DNA of 64,000 bases, taken from Gossypium raimondii (lineage: Eukaryota; Streptophyta; Magnoliopsida; Malvales; Malvaceae). The position numbers were made by a program, and so were the translations under genes. The DNA is taken from the NCBI RefSeq assembly GCF_025698545.1, contig NC_068576.1:54534094-54598093 (forward strand), written 5' to 3'. The stretch's first letter is position 1. The number at the start of each line of letters is the position of its first letter. The notes beneath the pieces were generated by a model, which was not told where the DNA came from, made no database searches, and saw only the letters and a list, made by a program, of their open reading frames with translations. Below, piece by piece: positions 1 through 12,007 of the stretch.

Positions 1-1446
1 GAATTCATGGCTCCAGAGCTTTATGATGAGGAGTATAATGAGCTTGTCGACATATATTCTTTTGGTCTGTGCATATTGGAGATGGTTACTTGTGAATATC
101 CATATAATGAATGCAAAAATCCAGCGCAAATATACAAGAAAGTTACCTCTGTAAGACAACCATCTTCAATACTTTACTTCTCCATAATTCTGTCAAGCAA
201 TCATTTAACCTCTCTCAACGTCATTCACTGCAGGGTATTAAACCCGCTTCCCTTGGTAAAGTGAATGATCCACAAATTAAGCAGTTTATTGAGAAGTGTC
301 TTCTTCCAGCATCTATGAGATTGCCAGCTGCGGAACTCTTGAAAGATCTGTTCCTTTTGGCTGAAACTCCCAAGGAGCCTGCCAGTGGTCCACCAGTGAA
401 CTTGATCCAGACTGAACCTCATCTGATGGAAATAGATCTCAACTGTAAAATGATTATGGTCAAACCTTCTACTGAAAGCATCAAAGAAACTCCTCGGTTC
501 TCAGCTCTGGAGCTACAGTCTTTCACTCAGAATAATGAATTTAGGTTGAAAGGGGAGAAGAATGACGATAATACAATTTCATTGACCTTGCGCATTGCTG
601 ATCAATGTGGTAAGTGAATCTGCTATATAAAGTGTCTTACTCTCTTCTTTTTGTTTGGAAAAAATAAAGAAAAAGAATTATGTAACAGTTTGTCTTTGAA
701 CAGGTCGAGCAAGGAACATCCATTTTTCATTTTATCTGGATTCAGATACTGCTATTTCAATTGCTGAGGAGATGGTTCAACAACTTGATTTGTCAAATGA
801 AGATGTAACTGCCATTGCAGAGTTGATTGATAGCATGATCATGAAGCTTGTTCCCTGCTGGAAACCTTCAGTTGGAAGCATTTCATGCCTACAAGATTGC
901 TTATGCTACCCGAGTCAGGCCACTATTAAGACAGTTGGTGAACAAGAAGTTTTCCCACGGTTGGCTGTTCTTAACTGTCAAGACACCGAAGAATCTTTCG
1001 GTTCAGATATATCAGCTGAATCTAATGGAATGGTGGCCTCAGATGGTAGTAACAACAAACCAATGGGATCTTCTGATCACAGTTACGTTGAGTGCTATAA
1101 CGGTTTGAACGCATATGATTTTGGTTTAGATATTGGGGCTTATAATCATAAAGATACCAGTGACGAGAAAAACCTCAGGGAATATATAGCGATAAAACAT
1201 TCCGCAAAGAACTCTGACACTTCCTTAATGGATTCTTGTTCATTTGCTTCACAAGACATGAGCTTGTCAAGCCTCGGCTCTCTATCCCTTGCAGACAAGG
1301 ACAAGATGGAAGAGCTGAAATTGGAGCTTGATGCGATAGATTCACAGTACCAGCAATGCTTCCAAGAGCTCTTAAGGATGAGAGAAGAAGCAATGGAAAA
1401 CGCCAGGAAGAGGTGGATATCAAAGAAGAAAGTATCTGTGATGTGA
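1..1446 (+). CDS. WNK: WNK (with-no-lysine) protein kinase, 3' part (5' end outside window)
   Basis: Serine/threonine kinase of the plant WNK family. Exons read as 1-150, 234-609 and 704-1446; the phases agree and give 422 residues to the TGA at 1444-1446. The window opens inside the kinase domain at [20 protein letters not shown], the conserved APE region after the activation loop, so the P-loop and catalytic loop lie upstream. The kinase C-lobe ends near KQFIEKCL. Next comes an OSR1_C/PF2-like domain (around [11 protein letters not shown] to [13 protein letters not shown]), a hallmark of WNKs that binds RFxV-type partners in animals. The tail is acidic and serine-rich and ends in a short basic coiled segment ([13 protein letters not shown] to RKRWISKKK). 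Plant WNKs act in flowering time, ion and sugar signalling. The exact paralogue cannot be fixed without the N-terminus. Confidence 0.93.
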
Positions 1447-3023
1447 TGTACAAAATCTTTTACTTGCTAACCATCAAGTTTTTTCTCCTCTTCCCTTAGC
1501 TTATGATAGTTGCTTTTTTTTTTTCGGCTGTTGTTTGCATTGGAAGATCATTTTCTTTGACAAAATTTCATTTATTTGGTTTATTTTCAGATATGGGATT
1601 GAATCTATGATTTCAGTTCATTGGTTAACCATATTGGTTCCTCTTTTGATCATTATTGAGACTTTTGACTTTAATTGGCCTTTAAATTTTATGGATAAAG
1701 ACTAAAATGTGCACACTTTTTTTACTTGATTGAATGATGCTTCCATGTGATATGCAGTTGTCAAATTCCATTCTATTTTTCCTCTAAAAAACAATGAAAA
1801 GAGACAGAACGACCGACAGCCATGACTGGGAAAATTTAGGCCCTTTTTGTTACAAGATAAAAACGACAAATCGTGGTGCTCTGGTCCTCATTGAAAGGGA
1901 ACTACTATTTAAACGTGAAGCAAACCATTGCAGAGTTCATTGATCGTTACTATCCAATAAGTAAATAATTTTGCCTCATAATTATATATGTTCTCATGAT
2001 GGACAGAATTATTGCCTATTTCCCATTTTCCCTATTTTTTTCTCAATTATTGAGCTTCAATTATGAGATTGTTCTGTACCAAAATAGTGTTCTAATTTCT
2101 CAATCTTCCAATATTTTTGCAGATTTTTTAAAGGACATATCGCTATAGTCAATATCCTATCCCACCCTCAAAACCAGAGACAGTAGGGACAAACAACTGA
2201 TTGACCACACTTTTGGATCTTCCATACAATACAAAATACAAGAACACCAGGGTAAACCACCAGCCACCATATAAACTCTTAAAGATAAAAGAGCAAATAC
2301 TTATCTTCCGCTTTGTAATCTTTCATCTCAAGATCAATGCTCCATTAAGTGAATCACTTCTTCCACTTGTATTACTAAACTATAGATTTATCATTAACAT
2401 TCATATTAACAGAAAAGTTCGAACCTCAGATACTTCGAGAATCTATACATACACTTCAAAACATTTAAAGCACCACTGAAAACAAGCAAACATCAATGTT
2501 TGAGCAAGTCAATCTTGATGGCAGAGACTTTAATATTCAATTGACAGTGTTCTACAGTAGATGATATCTCACCGGTTACAGTAATCAGCTATATCGGATC
2601 AGTTATTTCCCATGCATTCACGTTTCCATGTTTGGCCAAAGAAATATATCCTAGTCCCTAGAGGGTTGTACAAAAATGGTGACAACTGCGAATAGTTTCT
2701 GGCAAAATCATATAAGACATCCTGTTGAAAAGCGACTTGCAGATAAATCAGACGAACAAACGGTATGTTGATCCATGATCCAAATATGTTAGAAATGCAG
2801 ATTCAATGGCATCCCGATATCAAGCACGTAATAAGAGAATCCATTCACAATTTATTAACAAAATGAATAACATCTGGTACGATATCCACGCAAGGAACAC
2901 AACAAGAATGCACAGGAAGAGCAATACGTGAAATGCGCTCAACCAGGAATAGAAGAAAAACACACAAAGGCATCCATTTACTTGCTAGATCAGGAGAAAT
3001 TGTTCGGAAATTTTACATTGGTA
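1447..3023. other. Intergenic, probable 3' UTRs of WNK and Yippee genes
   Basis: The first few hundred bases after the WNK stop are T-rich and probably hold its 3' UTR and polyadenylation site. The right part, next to the minus-strand Yippee stop at 3024, is probably that gene's 3' UTR. ORFs here are short and lack family resemblance. I see no repeat or RNA gene. Confidence 0.5.
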
Positions 3024-3546
3024 CTACCAGTTCTCTTTGACAATTTTCGACTTCTCAAGAATGAATTTCCCTTCCTTGTACTTCTGAGTTTCCTCATAAG
3101 CCCGCTCGTATTTCCAACCCAATACCTCTCGACAATCGCGACAGTAAACATCAGCCACTGTGTGAAGACCAGTCATCAGTTGTCTATCCTCCTTAGGACC
3201 CACCATCACGTTCATTGCGTGGGAGAATAAAAAAGCTCGACCGTTTCTCCCCTGAAATTCAGATTGTTAACGAACCTTTTGGAACATATATCTATAGAAT
3301 GCTTTCAGCAAAACAAATATTAATTGAACCTAAAGCAACATATAGTCGCAACATTGAAATGACAGAAAACACAGTTAAGCAAACATTTAAAAGGTAAATG
3401 ATATCATAAGCATTTATCAATAAATCCAGCAACAATAGCATCAAAATCCCGACCTGAAAAGACTTGGATATAACATCGTCGTGAAGGGCAACTTGGTTTC
3501 TGCAATTGCAGCAACTGTACAACCTTGGCCCAACTATTTCCGTCAT
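3024..3546 (-). CDS. Yippee-like zinc-binding protein
   Basis: Small Yippee-family protein with two coding exons, 3546-3454 and 3251-3024, phase 0 at the junction, 106 residues. The family fold is a zinc-binding beta-tent related to cereblon. The two CxxC pairs that bind zinc are visible: YSCCNC in exon 1 and YCRDC in exon 2. Family motifs include [26 protein letters not shown], the TGLHTVADV block and [19 protein letters not shown]. The length matches the short plant form. A splice donor-like sequence near 3679 and transcript-like sequence up to about 4450 suggest a non-coding first exon and an intron in the 5' UTR. Cellular role is poorly defined in plants; animal YPEL proteins are nuclear or centrosomal. 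Confidence 0.92.
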
Positions 3547-3679
3547 CGTGGCAATAACTTATCGAAACTCAACTTGTTGCTGCTCATCACAAATCATAGG
3601 AAGAGAATAAAAAAATCAATGTTCAATCTAAAGCCAATAAATATCACAAGAAAGATAGCTAAATTAATCAAAAGCTTAC

Positions 3680-4470
3680 CTTGAGTATACCAATAAACAA
3701 TATAATATACACTGCCAATCAACTTTTGTTTGAGAAAACAACTGCATCATAGCCAAAACAGAGTACTTGAAATATCAAACGAAGCAATATTCAGAATCCA
3801 ATAATGAAAACAAGTCAAAAAGCTCATATACTCAAAGAACAAGTAAAAAACTGTTGAACCCTGTAATTGGAAAGAGCTAAAAGAAGAGAAGAAGACCATG
3901 AAAAGATCAACTAAACAAAATAATGAAAACCCAGTAATCCGAAGAAAGCTAAATAATTTGTAGACAAAGAAATGATGTAATGCAAGCAGTGAAAGAAGAA
4001 CAAAGAAAGGGATCAAGAGAAAGGGTAATTAAAAACCAATAATCAAAACAAGTTAAGCTCACCAAAGAAAAGCCCAGATATTCACAAGTAAAAAGAAGAT
4101 AAACCCTGTAATTGAAAGAACTAAAAGAAGAGAATTGCATAAAAAAGATCAACAAAAACAAAAAATAAAAGAAAACCCAGTTATCAGAAGAAATGAAAAG
4201 AAAATCCCGTTACTTTAAGACAACGAATAGTGTAATGCAATCAGTGAAAAAAGCAAGAAACAAGGAGACAGGCGTTGGTATTTCTTTTATTATTATGTTT
4301 TTTTTTAATTATAAAGTGTTGGGTTCTCAAACCTGGATAGAGTTCCATGATTTTGTGGATTGATGGTTGTCTCGGAACCAGAGAGTTGAGGGTTTTCCTG
4401 AGTTTGGTGGGTTTTTTTGCACTTTTCTCTGAATAGAAGACGACAAATAACAATGGAGGTTTCGGTAATT
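3680..4470 (-). other. Probable 5' UTR intron and first exon of the Yippee gene
   Basis: Upstream of the Yippee start codon, the minus strand reads CTCAAG followed by GTAAGCTTTT near 3679, a good donor. The segment to about 4320 is A-rich on the plus strand (T-rich as transcribed), as plant introns are. It contains two diverged blocks of similar sequence (about 3780-4020 and 4030-4180, sharing AAGAGAAGA-, AAACCCTGTAATTG- and AAACCCAGT-type words), which looks like a local tandem duplication. The exact transcription start is not visible. Confidence 0.35.
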
Positions 4471-4499
4471 CGGTTCATCAATTGACATGGGACTGTCCT

Positions 4500-5278
4500 A
4501 AATTACGAATCTGCCATTTCCATCTTCTTGTCTACCTAACACTTAACTATAGTAAATTTACAATGCCAAAGTCATTAGGTCCTAAACTAATATTATGTAG
4601 AAGAAAGAAGAAGAAAAATTATATCTTACATTTTATTTTTAATTTTTAAGCATTTTATCTCATTCTAAGCAAAATTCAATTTTTAAATGTAAATTTTTTA
4701 TAAGATAATATAGTATTAAAATAAATAAAATCAATTAATTGAAAATATTCTATGTTAAAAGTAGTTATTTATCTACTTATCATTTTCTAAATTTTTTATA
4801 GAAAAATTATATCGAATTGTTTTTATTTTGCATTATCAAACATGTATAAAATTTTAAATCATTAAAAATATTAATTTTAATTGATTTAATTTTGCTAACC
4901 ATTTATCAAACAAAGACTAAAATATCTCTTTATTGTCTATGCTAATATTAAATCCTTTGATTGAGTTGTTTTGATGAGTACTGTTTGGAAAAAGATTAAA
5001 ATACGTCTTTATGTAAAAACAAGTTATCTATACTAATGTTAAGCCCTTGATTAAATTGGTATTAGGGAGTACCAACTCGATCGAGAATAAAACTAAAATA
5101 TCTCTTCATATACAAAATAAATTATACTATTATGAGAGTGTTTTATCTTTTATATTTTATAAATTAATAAAATTCAATTATAGTAAAATTTAAACTCATG
5201 ATATTATACCTTTCAAACTTTTAATTTTATCATTTTTTTAAATTGAAGTATTATTTAATATTTATATAAACTTTTAAT
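4500..5278. other. AT-rich spacer with degenerate repeats
   Basis: No gene seen. Bases about 4616-4920 resemble a second place in the window (about 54710-54965) in the same orientation and end in a TTATCAAACA word. Bases about 4916-5110 hold two to three diverged units of roughly 90-100 bp that share ACTAAAATA, TCTATACTAAT and GATTGAGTTG-like words. Both look like old non-coding mobile element debris. Confidence 0.45.
4616..4920 (+). repeat. Dispersed AT-rich repeat, copy A
   Basis: About 270-300 bp alignable by eye to 54710-54965: both contain ATAAGATAATATAGTATT- or ATAAAATGATATAATATT-like blocks, TATCTACTTAT and TTGTTTTTATTTT in the same order. This copy ends at TTATCAAACA. The other locus begins with the reverse complement word TGTTTGATAA, so both may be partial copies of an element with such ends. 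Confidence 0.4.
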
Positions 5279-5605
5279 AAGTATGTCGAAACCATTTTTT
5301 TGAGAACAAAAATAAGTTATCGACTTTAAAAACAAAAATTGGAGTCGCCACCGATCCTTGATTGAGGTGTGATCGGCTCACCTTGAAAACGATTTTGGTC
5401 TACGAAATTTGAGAAAACAAGTTCGGGAGTCAGTTACGCACGAGGAAGGGTTAGCACCCTTGTAACGCCCAAAATCGGTACCAAATTGATTGTTTAATGT
5501 ATTGGTGTCGACAAAAAATTTGAAAAAAAAATTTAAAAGAAAACTTTTTACCTTGAATGAATTTAAAAATAAGACATTCTAATTGCAAAGAAATAAAACG
5601 TCACA

Positions 5606-5963
5606 CCCCGTAAGTTAGGGCGAACATTTTCTAATCTTCAAAATTAGGCTTGTCTTTTAATTTTTAAAACTCATACATCTAAACCTAAAAATGATATTCG
5701 GTTATTTAGGTCAAATGAAAATTATCGATACCCAGTAAGTTAGGGCACAATTTCTCAAAATTCCAAATACCGAATATTACAATTATTTATTTATGTAGAA
5801 ATTCTTATTTCGAGATGACAAAATGTCGTGACCAGTAAGTTAGGACCCAACATTTTGAATTCCCGAGAATAAGATTTTATTTGAAATATGTACAAATTTT
5901 TTGTAAAATAAATATTTGGCCCTCTAAATTCATCGAATAGAATCGAAGGCCAGTAAGTTAGGA
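5606..5963. repeat. Four spaced copies of an AGTAAGTTAGGG motif in the LTR
   Basis: The word GTAAGTTAGG(G/A)C occurs at about 5610, 5735, 5835 and 5952, each inside a diverged unit of roughly 100-125 bp ending in an AAATTC/AAATACC-type word. It looks like an internal tandem duplication within the LTR. Confidence 0.6.
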
Positions 5964-6354
5964 CACGATCCCTCTCGAAAAACGTAAATGCCAAATATTT
6001 AAAAATTTTAAAAATAAAATGATTTTAATACTTTAATAAAACGAACATTTTTGAAAGACAAATATGCAAATATATATATACATAAAAAATGTTTAATATA
6101 TATATATATATATAAAATGTATATATTTATAACAATTTTTTCTTTTTTTAAACGTATACATATATTACAGGAAATGTATGTATATAAAACATAAAAATGT
6201 ATTATATATTATAAAATGTATATGTATATATATATCCATGTATACAAGAGTTATGAAAATAAAATAATAATAAAATATATAAATAAAATATGAACATGTA
6301 TTTACAAAAGTTTAAAATATATATATGCATATTAAAAACATGTGTGCCTATATG

Positions 6355-6355
<1 letters not shown>

Positions 6356-6417
<62 letters not shown>
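6356..6417. repeat. (TAA)n trinucleotide microsatellite
   Basis: About twenty uninterrupted TAA/AAT units inside the solo LTR, followed by one imperfect unit. The long isoleucine run read here is only this repeat translated. Confidence 0.95.
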
Positions 6418-6419
<2 letters not shown>

Positions 6420-6819
6420 TAATTCAATTGAAATTAAAATATTTAATAGCACTAATGACAAAAAAGACTAATTTAAACTTAAAACAGAAATTCGGGGCAA
6501 ATTTGAAATAAATAAAATACGAATGGACCAATTAGAACACGCAATCAACAGTGGAGGACCCAAAGAGAAATTTACCCAAACCTCCAAAACACTGCGCAGC
6601 AACATGAACCGAATTGAAACAATATTAAAATGTGCAGTAAAATTTAAAAGAATTAAGAAATTTAATTAAAAAAACACTGTAAAAACAAAGGGACCAATTG
6701 CGCAAATGGCCCCTTTTAAAGAAGTGCGCGGATCTGGTCGGGTTTTGAATCGGGTCACACGGGCTATTGGGCAGACCTGGCTTATACAGCGCCGTTTTGC
6801 TTTTGTTGTTTAAAATAAA

Positions 6820-7616
6820 GGGTAAACTACACCCATGGTCACTTTTGTATACCTTAGGTTACGTTTTAGTCACTTATGTTTGAAATGTTACGTTTTAGTC
6901 ATTTACGTATCATGTTGTAACATTTTAGTCATGAGCCATTAATAAATCGTTAATGGTGTAGCAGTAAGCTGACGTGTACGTTAAATCATCATTTCAAAGA
7001 AAATTTTAGGTTAAATTATACAATTGATCCCCATATTTTTTCGTTTTAAGTAATTTGATTTTTTCTTTTATGTTCTTTAAACTTTCCTTTTTTTCCATTC
7101 TCTTTTGTTTCTCCCTCTGTTTTCATACATTTCCCATTTCTTTTAACATATTAGGAAGTCGAATTGGCAATGAAAAAAGAAGTAGGAAGTCGACTATCAT
7201 CATTTGCCTATAATCAAAACCCATAAACCCATACCATGCTTCTTTTTTCACTACAAATTCGACTTCCTGGTATATTAAAAGAAATAAAGAAGGTAGAAAA
7301 ATAGAGGGAGAAGTAGAAGAGAATGAAAAAAAAAAGAAAAAAAAAAGAAAGAAAGTTAAAAGAACATAAAAAAATTAAATTGCTCAAAACGAAAAATTAT
7401 GGGGACCAATTGTATAATTTAACCTAAAATTTTTGTTTGAAATAATGATTTAACGTTCCACGTCAGCTTACCATTACACCATTAACGACAATTAACGGCT
7501 CAGTGACTAAAATGTTACAACACGATAACGTAAGTGATTAAAATGTAACATTTCAAACATAAGTGACTGAAATGTAACCTAAGGTAAACAAAAGTGACAA
7601 TGGGTGTAGTTTACCC
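6820..7616. mobile_element. Mutator-like foldback MITE with 9-bp target duplication
   Basis: A 797-bp near-palindrome. The left end GGGTAAACTACACCCATGG is the inverted complement of the right end, which finishes TGGGTGTAGTTTACCC. The arms stay alignable for about 350-390 bp, almost to the centre (GGAAGTCGAATT against AATTCGACTTCC). The flanks are a perfect 9-bp direct repeat TAAAATAAA at 6811-6819 and 7617-7625. Nine-base duplications with long inverted arms point to a non-autonomous Mutator-like (MULE) element. It sits inside the solo LTR and is younger than it. No coding capacity. Confidence 0.88.
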
Positions 7617-8244
7617 TAAAATAAAAAATTTTCTAAAAAAACATTTCATTTCCCCTTAAAAAACAGAAAATAGGGGGTGCCCCCTTCACGCCGCCGCCGC
7701 CGCTGTGGAGCCACCGTGTTCAGCGCTCGAAACCAACGCTCGAAACTAGGTAAACGCCCCTCCACTCTCCCTTTTCTCGTATTTGTTTAAAAAAAAAGAA
7801 GAAAAATGAAATCGAAAAAACAGTAAAAAGAAAATGAAAAACGAAACCCAGTGGTCACCTTCAAAAATTGTTTCCTTTGATTCTCCCTTTCCCTTTTTTC
7901 AATGACCTTTTTTGATACAATATTCGTAACCCCCCAATCGGTTTTACAATCCCTTTTTTATACCCCCAAAACAATAATAAAAATCATCCGTTGTGCTGTG
8001 GTTCGTGGTTTGATTTTGCTGCAGGTGGGTACTGGAAGAGACATGCGCGACGTGGGCAGTTATTGTGCATTCGTGCGTGGAGATAGTTGCTGCGACGTGG
8101 GGCAATGGTGGCGCCGATCTGCTACTTAGGGTTAGGCTAGGTTAGATTTGAGTTATTGGGCCAAATGTATTTGGCTGTATTGGGCCAAATGTGAACTGTG
8201 TAAGCAGTTTTGGGCCTCGGGCAACAATTGGGTATTACAAAGTA

Positions 8245-8799
8245 TATCTATGAAATGATTTATTTTTGAGTGTGCTATATATAAATAATATGAAATAAAT
8301 AATAAAAAGAGTAAAAGAACAAAAAAAAATAGGAGAGCAAAAGAGAAGTTCTAAATAAGTTAATTAATTATTCAAGTTTATTATATTAAAGTATTTTTTT
8401 TATTTTACTTTAAAAATTTTTTCAAATATGTATAATTTCAAGTTTACGTGCTCTAACATAGAATTAGTTATATTGTAACAAAATCTTAATTTAACACGTT
8501 TAATTATTTAATTTAACTCAAATAATTTCATTTCACTTGTCTCAATTCGAAAAAATTTCAAATCAAATTAGAATAATAAAATATGACTCATCAACTCGAT
8601 TAAACTCGAATTTTTTTTACTTAAATCAATTTCATTAAATCATCTAAACATAATATTTAGTTATAGAGTATATCAAATTAATCCTAATATTAAAAAATTC
8701 CAGTGGTAAACCGGTAAACAAGTGCCCAACATCCTAAAATCCCCGGCGCGACCGCTTTACACATTTAAACCCCAACCAGAACTAAAAACACACACAAAT
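8245..8799. other. AT-rich spacer and MTA 5' region
   Basis: Very AT-rich sequence between the LTR target repeat and the MTA start. The last 80 bases, from about 8700, become GC-richer and probably hold the MTA 5' UTR and core promoter. No clear TATA box was assigned. Confidence 0.4.
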
Positions 8800-11700
8800 A
8801 TGGAGAGCAACTCAGGCGGCGAAGACACCGTAGCAACCATCAAATCAATTCGGACCCAACTCGAAACCCGAATCCAAGACCAACATGCCACCCACCTCGA
8901 CCTCCTTGCCTCCCTCCAAACTCTGGATCCTAACATCGTTCCCACCCTCGATCTTTCCCTCCGTTTCGTCTCCGCCTTCAACCGCCGCCCTTTCTCTCCC
9001 ACTCCTCCACTCCCCACGCCTAAAAAGATCTCCCACCCGCCCCAACACCCGCCCAACCACTCCGTACCCGACCCGAAACAGCTCGCCCTTGTTAAACCTG
9101 AAGGAGGCGACAAGTTCGCTGACGAGAGCGGCAACCCATTGTCGGTGATGAGAGCCATGGTGGCTGAGTGTTTACTTCAGAGAGTACCGTTTAAAGCGAT
9201 CGATTCGTCTACGGTTTTGAGGAAGTTAGAGAACGACGAGAATATAACTACGGCGGAGAAGGCTGCGATGCGTGAACTGGGAGGCGATTCTGGGGCCATT
9301 GTCGCGGTGGAAATGGCTTTGAGGTCAATGGCGGAGGATAACGGCGGCCTTGAGATCGAAGAGTTTGTGGTCGGCGGCAAAAGCAGAGTTATGGTACTTA
9401 GCATCGACCGAACATGGTTAGTTCGAGAATTACCCGAAGAACCTCAAAATCATCAAAAAAGAGAAAGGATAAACAACGTTAACGAAAGTGAGAACTTGAA
9501 AATGAATAGTAACAGCAATAACGAGTGGCTAGCACCGAGACAAATGAGTGAAATTTGGATGGGAGGGGGAGACCCTGGCATGATGTATCCGCCGGGTGGC
9601 CCAATGGCAGGCCCTAGAGGTCGGGGAATGGGGATGATGGGAAGGCCACCGATGGCACCAAACAGTGGCCTTTTGCCGTCACAGAGACAGAGTACTGAGG
9701 AAGATGATTTGAAGGATTTGGAAGCTTTGTTGAATAAGAAATCGTTTAAGGAAATGCAGAAATCAAAGACGGGTGAGGAGATTTTGAACATCATTAATCG
9801 CCCAACTGCTAGGGAAACAGCTGTGGCTGCTAAGGTACATTACATTGAAGTTCGTCAATATATATATATATATATATATACGCTTTTTAAAGTTTTCATT
9901 TTCTTCTTGTTTATTTGGTTGATTGTGTTCAAATTACTGGGTATAGTTTAAAAGCAAAGGAGGTTCTCAAGTGAGGGAGTATTGTTCAGCTTTAACCAAG
10001 GAGGATTGTCGAAGACAATCTGGCTCATTTCTTGCCTGTAAGAAGGTATTAAAGCAACAATTTAAACTGCATCATACACTTCCATATCGCTTGACAGTTT
10101 AGCAATGTCCTTTGATATATTCATTAGCTTGAAAGGTTGCATCATTGACCTTTAACCTATAGTGTTATTGTTGGTTTCATAGAAATGGTTGTTGCTGTAT
10201 ATAGCTATGTTTTATGTGGTGCTATCATTTGAACTTCCACAAATCATTTGTAGCTTTTAGAAGTATCCTTTTAGGATTCCTGATTTGCCTATTTGCAATG
10301 TTGTTTTACTGGCTTTTATAACTTTTTTCAGGTGCATTTTAAGCGGATAATTGCTCCTCATACAGACATCAGTTTAGGGGATTGTTCATTTCTAGATACC
10401 TGCCGGCATATGAAGGTAATTTTTCTATAGCAAATAGATCAATCTTTTACTACCTTTCTTTCTGTTGTCATCTTATTACAACTAGTACTTGAGAGTAATG
10501 CCAATTCAATCATGTTTGATAGACTTGCAAATATGTCCACTACGAGCTTGACCAAACACAAGATGATCTTGGTCCTGAGAAACCTTTGAAGCCTCCACGT
10601 GCTGAGTATTGTTCGGAAGTGGAATTAGGTGAACCACAATGGATTAATTGTGATATCAGGAATTTTAGAATGGACATTTTGGGGCAGTTTGGTGTTATCA
10701 TGGCAGATCCACCATGGGATATTCATATGGAGTTACCTTATGGAACAATGGCTGATGATGAGATGCGCAACCTTAACGTTCCTGCATTGCAGACTGATGG
10801 TCTGATATTCCTTTGGGTCACTGGACGTGCAATGGAGCTAGGACGGGAATGGTGCGTGCTTTTTTTTGAATGTTAATTAATTAAAATTATGTAATAACTG
10901 AAAGTTATCTTTTTTATGAGAAAACCTCAAGTTTTTTATTCATATATGTTAAAGTAATCATGCTTCTTGCAGTTTGGAACAATGGGGTTACAAACGGTGT
11001 GAGGAGATTATTTGGGTGAAAACAAATCAACTTCAGCGAATAATTAGAACAGGAAGAACAGGTCATTGGTTAAATCATAGTAAGGAGCATTGCCTTGTAG
11101 GAATCAAGGGAAATCCAGAAATAAATAAGAACATTGATACCGATGTCATTGTTGCTGAGGTTCGAGAGACTAGTCGCAAGCCAGATGAGGTTTGTGGACA
11201 ATTTGGCTGCCCCATTTTACATTTATCTGTTTACACTTCTTGATGTCAGAAATGTTAGCTTAAGGATGCTGATGGCCATGCATTCTGATTTTGAAATTTT
11301 TATGTTGTTACTTCGTACATTATCATTTCAGTACATAAAAGGCCTCTCTTCATTGCTTTATGTTTTTGCAATGTCCCTGTCATGTAGTTATAGAACTTAA
11401 CTGGAAACTTAACCATGCAGATGTACCCTATGCTGGAGAGGATCAGTCCAAGGACAAGGAAGCTTGAACTATTTGCTCGCATGCATAATACTCATGCAGG
11501 GTATGGTATCTTGAACCATTTTTCATACTTCAAAATTGTTCGTATATATTATCGTCTATCAGAGTGTGCCAACAGGGCATGTTTCGAGGATAAATAGATG
11601 AAGGACCTTGATGATCTCTAAGCTTAAATAAATTTTACATTTGTTATTGTCAGTACCTAATGTTGAATTCCCTTATTTAATATATTCTTGGGAATCAACA

Positions 11701-12007
11701 ATTTTCTACTGCTAAGCAATCTCCTTTACCCTTATTTTCCATCAGATGGATATCGCTTGGGAATCAGTTAAATGGAGTTAGACTGGTTGATGAAGGCCTA
11801 AGAGCAAGGTACAAGGCTGCCTACCCACATGTAGAAGTACAACCTCTCTCTCCTCCCAAAGCGTCTGCCATGGAAATAGACTCTACTTCTGCTAGAAGTC
11901 CCTTTGCAACAGAGTCAAGATCACAATTTGCGGATCCAGCTGCTCCCGATGCAGGCCATGCTCCCGAAGAGAGGGCAATGGCTGTAGATACTGATATGAC
12001 CACCTGA
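8800..12007 (+). CDS. MTA: MTA: N6-adenosine mRNA methyltransferase catalytic subunit (METTL3/MT-A70)
   Basis: Catalytic subunit of the nuclear m6A writer, which methylates adenosine in mRNA using S-adenosylmethionine, with MTB/METTL14 and FIP37/WTAP as partners. Seven exons: 8800-9834, 9947-10045, 10332-10415, 10523-10851, 10973-11189, 11421-11500 and 11746-12007. All phases agree, giving 701 residues; Arabidopsis MTA is about 685. The catalytic motif DPPW is in [16 protein letters not shown] (exon 4). Cys/His-rich zinc-finger-like segments ([20 protein letters not shown]) precede it across exons 3-4. [15 protein letters not shown] is the conserved active-site/RNA-groove loop. Exon 1 encodes the variable N-terminal half with a Met/Gly/Pro-rich stretch. 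The start MESNSGGE was preferred over an in-frame ATG 78 bases upstream because the added residues are not family-like. Confidence 0.97.
9857..9880. repeat. (TA)n microsatellite in MTA intron 1
   Basis: About eleven or twelve TA units 23 bases after the exon 1 donor. Likely length-polymorphic. Confidence 0.9.

Larger units (their letters stand above)
5284..8239. mobile_element. Solo LTR of an LTR retrotransposon (fossil), with nested MITE
   Basis: The segment starts TGTCGAAACC and ends GGTATTACA (TG...CA) and is flanked by a perfect 5-bp direct repeat AAGTA (5279-5283 and 8240-8244), the mark of an LTR insertion. No primer-binding site, internal coding region or second LTR is seen, so it is best read as a solo LTR left by recombination. 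Without the nested 797-bp element and its duplicated 9 bp it is about 2.15 kb. The words GGAGTCGCCACC and GGAAGGGTTAGCACCCTTGTAA near the left end resemble LTRs of large plant Ty3/gypsy elements (Tat/Ogre type); that family call is from memory. The intact target duplication suggests modest age. Confidence 0.7.

Noticed and set aside
1-6. Window begins exactly with GAATTC (EcoRI site), as a clone insert might
   Set aside because: Could be a BAC or clone end, but one six-base match is weak; no vector sequence is present.
6290-6511. ORF with a long isoleucine run
   Set aside because: It is the (TAA)n microsatellite translated, inside an LTR.
8722-8799. Upstream in-frame start for MTA
   Set aside because: The added residues lack the MTA family character; the start at 8800 gives the usual N-terminus.
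8757-9794. Long minus-strand ORFs over MTA exon 1
   Set aside because: Shadow frames of a GC-rich coding exon; no domain similarity.
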